Source of the DNA: Rhizobiaceae bacterium
GTDB taxonomy: Bacteria > Pseudomonadota > Alphaproteobacteria > Rhizobiales > Rhizobiaceae
Assembly: GCA_029233925.1 (NCBI GenBank)
Contig: JARGOX010000001.1
Location: forward strand, 181,348-245,347
Length of the DNA: 64,000 nucleotides
Direction of reading: 5' to 3'
Numbering within the stretch: the stretch's first letter is position 1; each line of letters opens with the position of its first letter. Both the position numbers and the translations under genes were made by a program. The notes under the pieces were generated by a model. It was given only the letters and a program-made list of their open reading frames with translations. It had not been told where the DNA came from and made no database searches. Positions 17,791-27,404 of this stretch are shown piece after piece.

Positions 17791-20733
17791 CTAGTATTTG
17801 ACCGCAACGCGACCCTTGAGAGAACCGCCGAGCGTGCTGTCGCCATATATACCATTTGCCGAAAAACCGATTTCCAGACTGTCGCTTGAAACCAGATCCA
17901 GAGCAAAGCCGGCATAGGCAGATGATGTATTGTCAAACAGGAACGAAACGTTCTGGGTCTGCCCGATCATGCCCACATTGACGCCATTGTCACCCAGATT
18001 GGCCAGATAGCGATAGCCGATCCGGCTCGAAAGGATCGCATTGCCGAGATGTTTGCTGCTTGCCAGTTCTGCCTTGATCTCTCCCACGGAAACATTCCTG
18101 CTGCCCACCTGGGCATTTGCGTTGGTTCCGGTTTCGTCATAGCCATCGATGAATTGTGACGAATACATCGCCTGAACGCTCGGCATTATTGAAATATCGC
18201 CATCCATGGCATAGGCGCGGGCAACTTTCAGCTTGTGGCTGAACCACCAACTGTCATAGTCGGCTGTGCCGTAGGACTGCCCCAATGTCTGTCCGTTGTT
18301 GTCCGCCAGATTGTCGTTGACGAAGCGTGAGTCCTCATGGGCCAGATAACCGCCGGAAAGCGATGCATCGATGATCCATCCGTCAAATACCCTGGTGCCG
18401 TGGACGCCGCCGAAAAGCCCCTTTGCCTCGTTCGAATAGGAGGATGCGATGTCTGACGATACATCCAGCCTCTGCCAGCCATAACCGATCATTGCGCCCA
18501 GCGTTCTGTCGTCTTCCGAGATCAGGTTTGCGCCGAGCACCAGGGCTGTCGTATCCACATCCTGATCCAGTGTCCCAGAGCCGTCACCATCGTAGTTCAT
18601 CAATGCGCCATAGGTGCTGAACCAGACATTGCGGGCCCTTGCATTGTCTGACATCAGCGCCGCTGACATGCCGGAAAAATCCGCCAGCATGTTTGGGGCG
18701 GCCGCAAAGGCACTCGGATCGATCGTTGCAAATTGCATCGATGCGTTGAAGAAATAGGGAACGTCGCCACTGACATCTGGAACAACGCTCCCAGGCATGC
18801 TGGAGAAATCCCACAGTGCCGATTGGCTGGGACCTGTCGTGATGTTCAAGACGTCGAGAAAGGTCAGGTCCATGGCGCCGCCAATGTAGGATGGCGCAAA
18901 CAGATTGAGCGTATTCAAGTCGCTATCGTCGAACTTGATGGCGAAGGATTGCGTGCTGATGACACGGCCATAATTGTTAATCGTATTTGTTCCGGTCGTG
19001 GGCGGATCGGCATAGATGCCGAAAGCATCGACGCCATGGACAAGCACCAACCCGTTGTTGGTAATGGTGTTGCTGCCGGTGTTGAACTGCGCATAAACGC
19101 CATGCGCTCCCTCACCGCTGGTCGTTACGGTGCCGTTTACGGTGACATTGTTTTCGCCGTCATTTGCCACTGCCCAAATGCCATGGGCGCCTTCGCCCAG
19201 GGTTTCGATCCGTCCGGAAGCATAAACAATATTGTCACCATCATTGACCCAGCCATAAAAACCCTGTGCGCCATCGCCGCTGGTGTGAATGTCCTGGAGA
19301 TAGGCCACAGTCTGTCCCGTTCCACTGACATACGCATAGATGGCATCGGCTCCATTCTCCAATGTCACGGCGCTGTTGACGCGAATGGTATTGACGCCAT
19401 TGTTCACCTGAGAATAGACACCTTCCGCGCCGAGCCCTGTCGTCCTGACACTGCCCACGGTGACTGTGTTGTCACCGGTACCGGAGATGATGGAGTCAAC
19501 ACCGCGCGCGCCCCTACCTTCCGTTTCAATGGCATTGACGACGATGGCGCTGTTGCCGCTCGCGACCCTTACATAAACCGCCTCCGAACCCTGTCCCTGC
19601 GTTTGAATGGTGTTGGCTGTCACAGAACTGTTGCCAGTCGTATTGATTTCGGACTTGATGCCTTCCGCCCCGTCACCCTTTGTCGAAACATTATGGACAG
19701 TGATCTGGCTTGCCCCCGCCTTCACATAGGAATCAACGCCGGCAACACCCGAGCCGGACGTTTGAATGTCGTTTGCCACGATTGTAATATTGCCGCTCGT
19801 ATTGACGCGATTGTAGATGCCATAAGCCCCTTCTTCGAGCGTTGTGACATCATTGACCGTGGTGTTGATGTCCCCGGTATTGACAGTCGCATACACGCCC
19901 CGAGCGCCCTCACCTGCTGTATGGATGTCGTTGACCGTAATGTTGATGTTGCCAGTACTGGCTGTCAGGTAAATTGCATCGGCATTCTGGTGGGTCGCGA
20001 CATTTCCGGCGATCAGGGTGATGTAACCATTGGAAACGGAGGCTTTGACCGCCTTGGCTCCTGCGCCATAGGTTGTTACGTCCCCAGCCACGATTTCCGC
20101 ACTGCCGGCCCCCGAAATAATGACCTGAATGGCCTCGGCTCCATTGCCCAAAGTAGTTACATTACCCGCCGAAATCCAGCTGGAGCCTGCCCCTGTTATG
20201 TTGGTATATATCGCTTCGGCCCCACCACCCTGGGTTTCAACATCGCCCACTGTGACACGGCTGTCGCCATTGGTGATCTGCGTATAAACCCCCTTCGACC
20301 CGCCGCCCGTGGCGGCTACATTGCCTGCATTGAATATGGAATTGCCGTTGACAAGCAGCAGTTCCACGGCTGTCGAGTTTCCACCGGACGTTACAATATC
20401 GCCGCTTCCAAGAATGGTGACGTCTCCGGCGCCCCCCACCTTGACGTAAATGCCCCTTGAGGCACCTTTCGTGGTGGAGATTCCCCCGTCGTGGACGATG
20501 ACATTGGAGGCGCCTGTGGCGTTGATGGCGTCCTGACCGCCCGATGTCTGGTTGATCGCACCATCGCTGGTGATGGTCAGCGTGTCCCCGCCATCCAGGT
20601 TGAAACCGCCATTGGTGGTCGATACAGGCTCGGAGATCGTAAATTCGTCGGCCAAAGCGGCCGGTGCAGCCATCAGACAAGACAAGGCCACACAGGACAG
20701 CAACATGTTGGTACGAAGCCTGAAAACCGACAT
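17791..20733 (-). CDS. Autotransporter with repeat passenger and C-terminal beta-barrel
   Basis: A 980-residue type Va secreted protein. Residues 1-28 are a signal peptide (ending APAALA). Residues 30-650 hold about 19 imperfect repeats of 23-24 residues with the pattern G-[ND]-[VI]-x-T-x-G-x-G-A-x-G-[VI]-Y followed by a TG- or NGD-type turn and an I-x-V strand, as expected for a beta-helix passenger. The last 280 residues form the autotransporter barrel (from about VWFSTYGALMNYDGDG) and end in VAVKY, an aromatic C-terminus suited to BAM recognition. It is a single gene with its own promoter. Likely an adhesin or surface layer component; no protease or lipase motif is visible. Confidence 0.88.
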   Translation of the reverse strand: MSVFRLRTNMLLSCVALSCLMAAPAALADEFTISEPVSTTNGGFNLDGGDTLTITSDGAINQTSGGQDAINATGASNVIVHDGGISTTKGASRGIYVKVGGAGDVTILGSGDIVTSGGNSTAVELLLVNGNSIFNAGNVAATGGGSKGVYTQITNGDSRVTVGDVETQGGGAEAIYTNITGAGSSWISAGNVTTLGNGAEAIQVIISGAGSAEIVAGDVTTYGAGAKAVKASVSNGYITLIAGNVATHQNADAIYLTASTGNINITVNDIHTAGEGARGVYATVNTGDINTTVNDVTTLEEGAYGIYNRVNTSGNITIVANDIQTSGSGVAGVDSYVKAGASQITVHNVSTKGDGAEGIKSEINTTGNSSVTANTIQTQGQGSEAVYVRVASGNSAIVVNAIETEGRGARGVDSIISGTGDNTVTVGSVRTTGLGAEGVYSQVNNGVNTIRVNSAVTLENGADAIYAYVSGTGQTVAYLQDIHTSGDGAQGFYGWVNDGDNIVYASGRIETLGEGAHGIWAVANDGENNVTVNGTVTTSGEGAHGVYAQFNTGSNTITNNGLVLVHGVDAFGIYADPPTTGTNTINNYGRVISTQSFAIKFDDSDLNTLNLFAPSYIGGAMDLTFLDVLNITTGPSQSALWDFSSMPGSVVPDVSGDVPYFFNASMQFATIDPSAFAAAPNMLADFSGMSAALMSDNARARNVWFSTYGALMNYDGDGSGTLDQDVDTTALVLGANLISEDDRTLGAMIGYGWQRLDVSSDIASSYSNEAKGLFGGVHGTRVFDGWIIDASLSGGYLAHEDSRFVNDNLADNNGQTLGQSYGTADYDSWWFSHKLKVARAYAMDGDISIMPSVQAMYSSQFIDGYDETGTNANAQVGSRNVSVGEIKAELASSKHLGNAILSSRIGYRYLANLGDNGVNVGMIGQTQNVSFLFDNTSSAYAGFALDLVSSDSLEIGFSANGIYGDSTLGGSLKGRVAVKY

Positions 20734-21170
20734 TAAAAATTCCCCTCACAATGCATGCAAATCTAAAATTGTTTTTTCCGATACCAGCCACACTGATTCG
20801 TTAGCAACGGCCAATACTTCCGAATCGCATGCCGGTAAATTCATCACAAGTGGAAAAAAGTGTTCTCTTTCCAATAATACTGAGATGATGTGCTTTTCCC
20901 ACACAAATTATTCCGTCAGTTCCTATCACCACTTTGCAGGAACTTTCGGTTGCCTCATAAATCTGGTTTTTTTCGAACTTTTTGTGATTGAAAACTATTA
21001 ACCGAGCGCATCCTTGGGCAAAGCGGATAATTCATGATGCAAACCATTTTAGGTTTTGAAGCAGCGTCGCTCCATCAGGGCTCTGTTTTGTTGCAGCCAG
21101 TAAGGAGGCCGCCTTGCCGTCTCAGCCAGGGTCCTGCCCCATTTCTGTCACGGGGATTCCCCTCACCACG
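20734..21170. other. Intergenic region, probable autotransporter promoter
   Basis: About 435 bp between the autotransporter start and the MarR stop. It is AT-rich near the autotransporter and must hold its minus-strand promoter and leader. I see no RNA gene, terminator with T tract or supportable reading frame. Confidence 0.4.
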
Positions 21171-21671
21171 TCAGGGAATATCCGCCTGGCGCAATTCATG
21201 GATCAAATCCTTTAGCGTCTTGATGAAATCAGCCCGGCGCTCAGGGCCGATGGCATTGCCGAGGGCGGTGAGATGGGCCAGAGACTTCTCCTCCATCTTC
21301 TTTTGCATTTTGACGCCCTTGGGCGTTGCAACGCACATATGGGTGCGCCTGTCCTGCGCCGACGGATACCGCGTGATCAGCCCGTTGTCCTCCATCCAGC
21401 GCAGCGCGATGGTGACGCTGGACTTGTCCCTTTCAGAGGCCATCCCGATCTGTGTCTGGCTGATGCGCGGATTGCAGACGATCAGGGTCAGGATGGTGAA
21501 ATAGCCGGGCCGCAAGGCTTCTGCACCCAGACGTTTGGTGAAATCTTCGTAGGCCACCTCATAGGCGACGCGCAGATACATGCCGACGAATTCGTGCAAA
21601 ATGCCGTGATCAAGCGTTTCGAATGGCGGCGGACGGTCGGCTTCGTGATCCGTAGCAGAGTTTTCCGCCAT
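21171..21671 (-). CDS. MarR-family transcriptional regulator
   Basis: A 166-residue MarR-type winged-helix protein: LRPGYFTILTLIVCNPRISQ, then the recognition helix region IGMASERDKSSVTIALRWME and the wing DRRTHMCVATPKG. GGAGGCACC lies before the ATG. It is the last gene of a tight minus-strand operon (dehydratase, dehydrogenase, dctP, dctQ, dctM, marR), 8 nt after dctM. It likely represses this operon, and perhaps the divergent isomerase gene, in response to the substrate or an intermediate. An imperfect inverted repeat at 27319-27342 is a candidate target. Confidence 0.88.
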   Translation of the reverse strand: MAENSATDHEADRPPPFETLDHGILHEFVGMYLRVAYEVAYEDFTKRLGAEALRPGYFTILTLIVCNPRISQTQIGMASERDKSSVTIALRWMEDNGLITRYPSAQDRRTHMCVATPKGVKMQKKMEEKSLAHLTALGNAIGPERRADFIKTLKDLIHELRQADIP

Positions 21672-21679
21672 GGTGCCTC

Positions 21680-22981
21680 CTACCTGGCCATCAACGGCAC
21701 GACCATGACCAGCCAGGGGAATGCGATGATAATGACGATCCGTATGAGGTCGGCAATCACGAAGGGCACGATGCTGCGATAAACCGCACTGATGGAAAGA
21801 TCCTCGATCACCGATTTGATGACGAAAAGATTGAGCCCGACAGGCGGGGTAATCAGCGACAGCTCCGTGACCATGACTGCGAAAATACCAAACCAGATGG
21901 CGTCGAAGCCCAGATGGGTGACAATCGGAAAGAATATAGGGATCGTCAGCAGGATCATCGACAGGCTTTCCATGAACATGCCGAGCACAAGATAGATCCC
22001 CAGGATAACGAAGATCACAGCCATGGGGCCAAGATCAAGCGTTGTAATGAGATCGGAAATTGCACCGGGCAAGCCGATGAGATTCATGAAGTTGGAGAAA
22101 ACCAGCGCACCGATCAGCACGAGAAACAGGCTCGCGGTGGTTTGCACGGTTTCCAGCAACGAGCCGACGAACCCCTGCCAGGACAGCGTGCGCCGCCAAA
22201 GGGCGAAGGCCAAGGCACCGGTGGCCCCGACACCGCCCGCCTCGGTCGGCGTGAAGACACCCTGATAGAGGCCCAGAATGATTCCCAGGAACAACAAAAG
22301 GATCGGCCCGACGCTGCGGATATAACGCAGCCGTGTCGCCCAGTCGACGCGCGGTGCGGCGGGCGCGCTGGCTGGATTGATCTGCGCGACCACACGAACG
22401 GCGGCAAGGTAGAGCGCGATGGCAAGCAGGCCCGGCAGGATGCCGGCAAGAAACAAAGCGCCGATGTCGGTTCCGGTGGCGATGCCGTAGAGCACCAGGA
22501 TCACCGAAGGCGGAATGAGGATGCCCAATGTGCCGCCGGCGGCGACGGAGGACGCAGCAAAACCGTCGGAATAGCCGTAGCGGCGCATTTCGGGCACGGC
22601 AACCTTGGCCATTGTCGCGGCGGTTGCCAGGGACGACCCGCTGAGCGCGGAAAAGCCGCCGCAGGCAAGAATGGTCGCCGCAGCCAGTCCGCCGCGCATG
22701 TGGCCGACGAAACCGTGGCAGAGCCGATAAAGATCCTCCGACATGCGCGCCCGCGTCACGAAGACCCCCATCAGGATGAACATCGGCAGGACCGACAGCT
22801 CATAGGACATGGTCGCATTGATCGGCAATTGGCCGATCATCCCCATCGCGGTACGCTCGGAGATATTGAGCCATATGCCGCCAAGGCCGACCAGCAGCAT
22901 CGCCAGCGCAATCGGCAGGCCGCCCATCATCAGGATGAAAATGCCGCCGAAAGACAGCGCTGCGATTTCCCAGACACCCAT
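21680..22981 (-). CDS. dctM: TRAP transporter large permease
   Basis: A 433-residue membrane protein of DctM length with about 12 helices. Typical motifs are FALSGSSLATAATMAKVAVPEM-like residues (GFSALSGSSLATAATMAKVA), GGTLGILIPPSVILVLYG and the C-terminal ELSLITPPVGLNLFV. The open frame extends upstream, but ATG at 22981 shares one base with the dctQ stop (TGATG) and starts the first helix, so it is the likely start. It is the transport channel of a sodium-driven TRAP importer with the dctQ and dctP encoded just upstream. Confidence 0.92.
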   Translation of the reverse strand: MGVWEIAALSFGGIFILMMGGLPIALAMLLVGLGGIWLNISERTAMGMIGQLPINATMSYELSVLPMFILMGVFVTRARMSEDLYRLCHGFVGHMRGGLAAATILACGGFSALSGSSLATAATMAKVAVPEMRRYGYSDGFAASSVAAGGTLGILIPPSVILVLYGIATGTDIGALFLAGILPGLLAIALYLAAVRVVAQINPASAPAAPRVDWATRLRYIRSVGPILLLFLGIILGLYQGVFTPTEAGGVGATGALAFALWRRTLSWQGFVGSLLETVQTTASLFLVLIGALVFSNFMNLIGLPGAISDLITTLDLGPMAVIFVILGIYLVLGMFMESLSMILLTIPIFFPIVTHLGFDAIWFGIFAVMVTELSLITPPVGLNLFVIKSVIEDLSISAVYRSIVPFVIADLIRIVIIIAFPWLVMVVPLMAR

Positions 22982-23493
22982 CAGATTGATCCCGTAGCGG
23001 CAGAGGCGCGGGTCTGCGCACGGCGCAATGCCTCGAGGGCGCAAAAGATGAAAGCCACCGCTGTGACCATCAGCAGCACGGCCATGCTCTGGGCGATCAG
23101 CCCCTTGGGCACACGCAACTCCATCGTCACCTCATTGTAGGTCAGCAGGCGTTCGCCCTGCAGCCAGACGCGCCAGGAAATAAATGCCATCAGCACTGCG
23201 CCGGCAGTTTGTGAAAGGAATGTCGTGATGCGTGACCACAGCGGCGAGAAGCGGTCGGAAAGCACTGTCACGCAAATATTGCCGCCGTTGCGCACCATCA
23301 GGGGCAGTGCCGTGAAGACGATCAGGCCCATGCCGATTTCGATCATTTCGAAGCCGCCCATCAGCGGGCTGCGCAGCAGATAGCGCATGACCACGCCGGT
23401 AAAGGTCACGGCCATGACGAAGGCCGCGATGAAACCGGACAACCATCCAAGGACCAGACAGAGGCGGTCGAAAAGGGCAATGACTTGGTTCAT
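22981..23493 (-). CDS. dctQ: TRAP transporter small permease
   Basis: A 170-residue DctQ protein with four membrane helices. The conserved segment GFEMIEIGMGLIVFTALPLM lies in the second helix region, with the following R-N-G-G-N-I loop. It lies between dctP and dctM and overlaps dctM by one base. It is separated from dctP by 87 nt that contain a strong hairpin, consistent with lower expression than the binding protein. Confidence 0.9.
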   Translation of the reverse strand: MNQVIALFDRLCLVLGWLSGFIAAFVMAVTFTGVVMRYLLRSPLMGGFEMIEIGMGLIVFTALPLMVRNGGNICVTVLSDRFSPLWSRITTFLSQTAGAVLMAFISWRVWLQGERLLTYNEVTMELRVPKGLIAQSMAVLLMVTAVAFIFCALEALRRAQTRASAATGSI

Positions 23494-23529
23494 GGGGGTC
23501 CTGCCTGGATGGGCAATTGCATTGTGGGT

Positions 23530-23561
23530 CTGGCGGCACCACTTCGAAGCGGTGCCGCCAG
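23530..23561 (-). terminator. Hairpin between dctP and dctQ
   Basis: CTGGCGGCACC (23530-23540) and GGTGCCGCCAG (23551-23561) form a perfect 11-bp GC-rich stem with a 10-nt loop, about 20 nt after the dctP stop. Probably an mRNA-stabilising or partial terminator element that favours dctP message. Confidence 0.6.
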
Positions 23562-23580
23562 CATGTTGCTATACGAGTGA

Positions 23581-24627
23581 TTACTGGGCGACGTTCACGA
23601 CCTTGTCGGCGCGGTAATGCTGAACCATGTCGCGTGCGTAGGTCAGGATCGCTTCACCGTCGAAGCCCTTTTCCTTTGCCTGGGCAAGCCATTCGGCCTC
23701 CAGCGGCTTCAGCGTTTCGCGCGCCTCTGCGACATCCTCATCGGACAATGTCAGGAATTCAACACCCTGCTCTACGAGCTTCTTTTCGCCATAGGTGTCG
23801 CCGTTCGTCCAGGCAAACCCGGCCAGCAGTGCGATGGCCATACCGGAATGCTTTTCAACGGCAGCACGCTGCTCATCGCTCAGGCTGTCCCAGCTGTCCT
23901 GATTGAACGCCACCCAGAACGTGTCGGTATACAGACCGCCGGGAATGCGTGTGATCGACTTGATGACCGGCGTGATTCCAAAGAAATCGATGGATTCGGA
24001 TGGAAAGGTGATGCCATCCGCAACGCCGCGGGACATGGCTGTCTGCGCCTCGGTGGGGGGCAGTTGCACGGGCGAAGCGCCGAGTTCCGTCATCATGCGG
24101 CCGGTCACATTGCCGCCCACGCGGATGGTTTTTCCCTTGAGGTCCGACAATTTTTCCACGCGGCCATTGGCCATGTTGATGTTCGGATTGGAATGGGTGA
24201 AGAGCCCGACCACATGGGCGCCTTCATGTTCGCCGTACTCTGCGCCGTATTTTTCATAGGTCTGCCAGGAGGCGGCTGATCCACCCCATGGATCCGGCGA
24301 CATGAACGGCAGATCCATCACCTGCGTCATGGTGAAACGACCGGCATTGTGGCCGCTGACGCCGTAACCCACATCAAAGGCCTGATCGAGCAGCAGGTCG
24401 AATTGCGCAGGTGGCGGTCCAAGCGCCGATGTCATGAATTCGAACTTCAGGGAACCGCCTGTCTCGTCTTCAATCGCTGCGGCCCAGGGCTTCAGGATAC
24501 CCGAAATGATCAGGTGATGGGGGGGCAGCCAGCTGCCGACGCGCACGGTTTTTACGTCCTGCGCCAGTGCCGGCAGGCTGATCGCGGCAATCGCCGCGGA
24601 TATGATAAGGGTCTTGAAATGTTTCAT
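23581..24627 (-). CDS. dctP: TRAP transporter substrate-binding protein
   Basis: A 348-residue periplasmic binding protein with a signal peptide (residues 1-22, ending LPALA). DctP features are present: KGKTIRVGGNVTGRMMTELG, where the Arg normally binds the ligand carboxylate, and the segment AMSRGVADGITFPSESIDFF. It is followed by dctQ and dctM and preceded by two enzyme genes. The ligand should be a carboxylate such as a sugar acid or hydroxy acid, given the family and the neighbouring dehydratase and dehydrogenase. Confidence 0.9.
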   Translation of the reverse strand: MKHFKTLIISAAIAAISLPALAQDVKTVRVGSWLPPHHLIISGILKPWAAAIEDETGGSLKFEFMTSALGPPPAQFDLLLDQAFDVGYGVSGHNAGRFTMTQVMDLPFMSPDPWGGSAASWQTYEKYGAEYGEHEGAHVVGLFTHSNPNINMANGRVEKLSDLKGKTIRVGGNVTGRMMTELGASPVQLPPTEAQTAMSRGVADGITFPSESIDFFGITPVIKSITRIPGGLYTDTFWVAFNQDSWDSLSDEQRAAVEKHSGMAIALLAGFAWTNGDTYGEKKLVEQGVEFLTLSDEDVAEARETLKPLEAEWLAQAKEKGFDGEAILTYARDMVQHYRADKVVNVAQ

Positions 24628-24672
24628 GTGTTTCTCCCTGTTGGGTTGGTTTTATGCATCGTATTTCGGTTG

Positions 24673-25563
24673 TTACAATGCGCTCGGCGCACTCAGTTTG
24701 TAAATCTCCAACGCATCGGCCTCCTCGCCGCCGCGCACCGTGAGCAAGCGGAATTGTTCGGCGGCCATCGCGGTGAAAGGAACAGGCGATGTACAGGAGC
24801 GGGCCAGGTCGCAGACTGAATCCAGATCCTTGAGCATTGTATAGACATGGCCCAGCGGTGGATTGTGCTGCGCATTGACCATGCGCGGCACAAACAGCTG
24901 CAGGGGTTTGCTGTCTGCAAAACCACCCGCAAGGGCTTCGGGCAAACGGCTGGCATCCACCCCTGCATTGGTGGCGAGCCGCGTCGCCTCGGCCAGCACG
25001 GCCATGGTGCAGCCGACGATCACCTGATTGCACAGCTTGGTTGTCTGGCCGGCGCCGATGGGCCCCATCAGCGTGAACCGCGCCGCCATTTGCAACACAA
25101 AGGGCTCGGCCCGGGTGAAGACCTCTTCATCGCCGCCCGCCATGATCGCCAGCGTGCCGGCTTCCGCGCCGGGCACACCGCCGGAGACCGGCGCATCAAT
25201 CCAGTGCATCCCCGTCAATTCCATCAGCCGCGCCGACATCTGCCGTGTGGCCTCCGGCTGGATCGACGAAAAGTCGACGAGAATGGCGCCCTTGCGCGCG
25301 CCTTCGGCGATACCACCCGGACCAAAAACCGCCGCCTCGACAGCCTTTGTATCGGTCAGACACATGAACACAATGTCGGCCTGGCGGGCCACATCAGCGG
25401 CGCTTTCGCCCATGATCGCACCCTGATCGACCAGCGGCTGCGCCTTTTTTGCCGTGCGGTTCCAGACCACAAGCTTGTTTCCGGCGGCGAGCAGACGGCC
25501 CGCCATCGGGGTTCCCATCAGGCCGGTGCCGATATAGCCAAGTGTCGGATTCTGGGTCATCAA
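24673..25563 (-). CDS. NAD(P)-dependent beta-hydroxyacid dehydrogenase
   Basis: A 296-residue enzyme of the 3-hydroxyisobutyrate dehydrogenase/tartronate semialdehyde reductase family. The Rossmann motif LGYIGTGLMGTPMA is at residues 8-21, DAPVSGGVPGAEAGTLAIM is the substrate-binding signature near residues 120-138, and GAGQTTKLCNQ carries the catalytic Lys. It oxidises or reduces a 3-hydroxy acid with NAD(P). Encoded 30 nt after the dehydratase, it probably handles a later intermediate of the imported acid. A double ATG leaves a one-codon ambiguity in the start. Confidence 0.88.
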   Translation of the reverse strand: MMTQNPTLGYIGTGLMGTPMAGRLLAAGNKLVVWNRTAKKAQPLVDQGAIMGESAADVARQADIVFMCLTDTKAVEAAVFGPGGIAEGARKGAILVDFSSIQPEATRQMSARLMELTGMHWIDAPVSGGVPGAEAGTLAIMAGGDEEVFTRAEPFVLQMAARFTLMGPIGAGQTTKLCNQVIVGCTMAVLAEATRLATNAGVDASRLPEALAGGFADSKPLQLFVPRMVNAQHNPPLGHVYTMLKDLDSVCDLARSCTSPVPFTAMAAEQFRLLTVRGGEEADALEIYKLSAPSAL

Positions 25564-25593
25564 CTATTCCTGTTCAATCTGGTTTTCCGGCCG

Positions 25594-27306
25594 TCACCGG
25601 CGAGGCGTTGGCCACTGGGCATTGCCGGCATGGGTGACGGCACCCTCATGGGCCTGGCCGACCGTGGCCGCATATTTAGACAGAAGCCCCCCCTTGTGCC
25701 GGGTTTCCGGTTTTGTCCAGCCGGCGCGACGGCGCTCCAGTTCCTCATCCGAGACATTCAGCGTGATGGTGGCCTGCTTGCCGTCAATGGTGATCGAGTC
25801 GCCGTCCAGAACCAGTCCCAGCGGGCCGCCAATGGCCGCTTCCGGTGCGGCATGGCCGATACACATGCCGCGTGTTGCGCCGGAGAACCGCCCATCAGTC
25901 AAAAGCGCCACTTTTTCGCCCATGCCCTGGCCGTAGATCAGGGCTGTCAGGCCCAGCATTTCCCGCATGCCCGGCCCGCCGACCGGGCCTTCGTTGCGCA
26001 CGATGAGGACCTGTCCCTCCTGGTAATCGCGCGAATGAACCGCCTCGACAGCATCATCTTCGCTTTCAAAAACGCGGGCCGTGCCGGTGAAGGTCAGCGA
26101 TTTCAGCCCGGCGACCTTGAGCAGCGCGCCATCCGGGCACAGGTTGCCCTTGAGCACCACAACACCGCCCGATGACATGATCGCATTTTCGACAGTCCTT
26201 ATGACCTCGCCGTCCGGCGCCGGGGCGTCTGCCACCTCTTCGGCCAATGTGCGGCCGGTGACCGTCATCGTGTCGCCATGCATGAACCCATGGGCGATCA
26301 GTTCCTTGATGACCACATGCGCGCCGCCGATCTCATAGACATCCTTGGCGTGATATTTGCCGCCGGGACGCAGGTTGCCGATGAAGGGGGTGCGTTGCAG
26401 CACCTCGGCGACCTCGTCCGCGGTGAACTTGATTCCGGCTTCATGGGCGATGGCCGGAATGTGCAGCGCGGTATTGGTCGAGCCGCCCGTCGCCGCGACA
26501 ATGGCGCAGGCATTTTCCAGCGCCTTGCGTGTGACGATCTCGCGCGGCAGCGGGCCGCCCCGTTCGATCATCTCCATCACCAGCGCGCCGGCCTTGTGTC
26601 CGACGCCCTTGCGCTGTGAATACACACCCGGGATCATTGCTGAATTGGGAACGGTCAGGCCCAGAGCCTCTGACACCATGGCCATCGTATTGGCGGTGAA
26701 TTGCCCGGCGCAGGCGCCAATGGTCGGTTTGCAGGCCTCTTCGAGTTGGGTCAGCTCATCTTCACTCATGGTCCCGGCCTGAACCGCGCCTACGGCCTCA
26801 TAGGCGTCGAGAACCGATACATCGCGGCCGTCAAATCGGCCGGGCAGAGCAGAGCCGCCATAGACAAAGACGGAGGGCACATTACAGCGCACCATGCCCA
26901 TGATGACGCCGGGAAGCGTCTTGTCACAGCCGCCATAGCCCACCAGCCCGTCATAGGCGTGGCCGTGAATGACCGCCTCGATACTGTCGGCGATGATCTC
27001 GCGGCTGACCAGTGAAAACTTCATGCCCTCGTGGTTCATGCCGACGCCGTCGGAAACGGAAATGGTGGTGAATTCGCGCGGCGTGCCGCCGGCCATGGCC
27101 ACGCCTTCCTTGGCATAGTCCACCTGAGCGTAGTGGGTCATGTTGCAGGGCGTGACTTCGCCCTTCTGGCTGACCACACCGACCATCGGCTTGGCAATCG
27201 CCGCATCGTCGAGCCCCATCGCCCGCATGAAAGCCCGGTGCGGAGTTCTGTCGATGCCGTCGGTGGTGATCCGAGACCTCAGTTTTTTGCCATTCGGTCC
27301 GGACAT
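25594..27306 (-). CDS. ilvD: Dihydroxy-acid dehydratase family (IlvD/Edd)
   Basis: A 570-residue Fe-S dehydratase of IlvD length. Cluster and active-site motifs are intact: VTPCNMTHYAQ, YGGCDKTLPG, TIGACAGQFTANTM and NEGPVGGPGMREM. In biosynthesis IlvD makes the 2-keto precursors of valine and isoleucine; close relatives dehydrate sugar acids such as arabonate, xylonate or gluconate. Here it heads a catabolic operon with a TRAP importer and a hydroxyacid dehydrogenase and faces hydroxypyruvate isomerase-like and hydratase-like genes, so a sugar-acid dehydratase role is at least as likely as branched-chain synthesis. The gene symbol denotes the family. Confidence 0.85.
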   Translation of the reverse strand: MSGPNGKKLRSRITTDGIDRTPHRAFMRAMGLDDAAIAKPMVGVVSQKGEVTPCNMTHYAQVDYAKEGVAMAGGTPREFTTISVSDGVGMNHEGMKFSLVSREIIADSIEAVIHGHAYDGLVGYGGCDKTLPGVIMGMVRCNVPSVFVYGGSALPGRFDGRDVSVLDAYEAVGAVQAGTMSEDELTQLEEACKPTIGACAGQFTANTMAMVSEALGLTVPNSAMIPGVYSQRKGVGHKAGALVMEMIERGGPLPREIVTRKALENACAIVAATGGSTNTALHIPAIAHEAGIKFTADEVAEVLQRTPFIGNLRPGGKYHAKDVYEIGGAHVVIKELIAHGFMHGDTMTVTGRTLAEEVADAPAPDGEVIRTVENAIMSSGGVVVLKGNLCPDGALLKVAGLKSLTFTGTARVFESEDDAVEAVHSRDYQEGQVLIVRNEGPVGGPGMREMLGLTALIYGQGMGEKVALLTDGRFSGATRGMCIGHAAPEAAIGGPLGLVLDGDSITIDGKQATITLNVSDEELERRRAGWTKPETRHKGGLLSKYAATVGQAHEGAVTHAGNAQWPTPRR

Positions 27307-27318
27307 GATCTTATCCCC

Positions 27319-27342
27319 AATATGTTCTTTCCATAGAATATT
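27319..27342. promoter_or_regulatory. Imperfect inverted repeat, possible MarR operator
   Basis: In the 98-bp divergent region between the dehydratase and the isomerase-like gene, AATATgTTCT faces AGAAtATT across a short spacer. It lies 13 nt upstream of the dehydratase ATG, overlapping its leader. The symmetry is imperfect, so this is only a candidate. Confidence 0.35.
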
Positions 27343-27404
27343 TATGCTTGAAATAGATCACTGAATCGCGCTTGCTGTCAACATCAGAATTTGAGGACCT
27401 GCCG

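Noticed and set aside
19000..20400. Regularly spaced DNA similarity within the autotransporter considered as a repeat array or CRISPR
   Set aside because: Spacing follows the 23-24 codon protein repeat and all units are coding.
18733..20460. A 575-residue open frame antisense to the autotransporter
   Set aside because: It mirrors the repeat passenger on the other strand, has no domain or ribosome binding site, and the autotransporter frame has a signal peptide and barrel.
21914..23140. A 408-residue open frame antisense to dctM
   Set aside because: Its composition (many His, Gln, Arg) is typical of antisense frames, and dctM is clearly coding.
24847..26175. A 442-residue open frame antisense to the dehydrogenase and dehydratase genes
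   Set aside because: It spans two well-supported genes and contains no recognisable domain.
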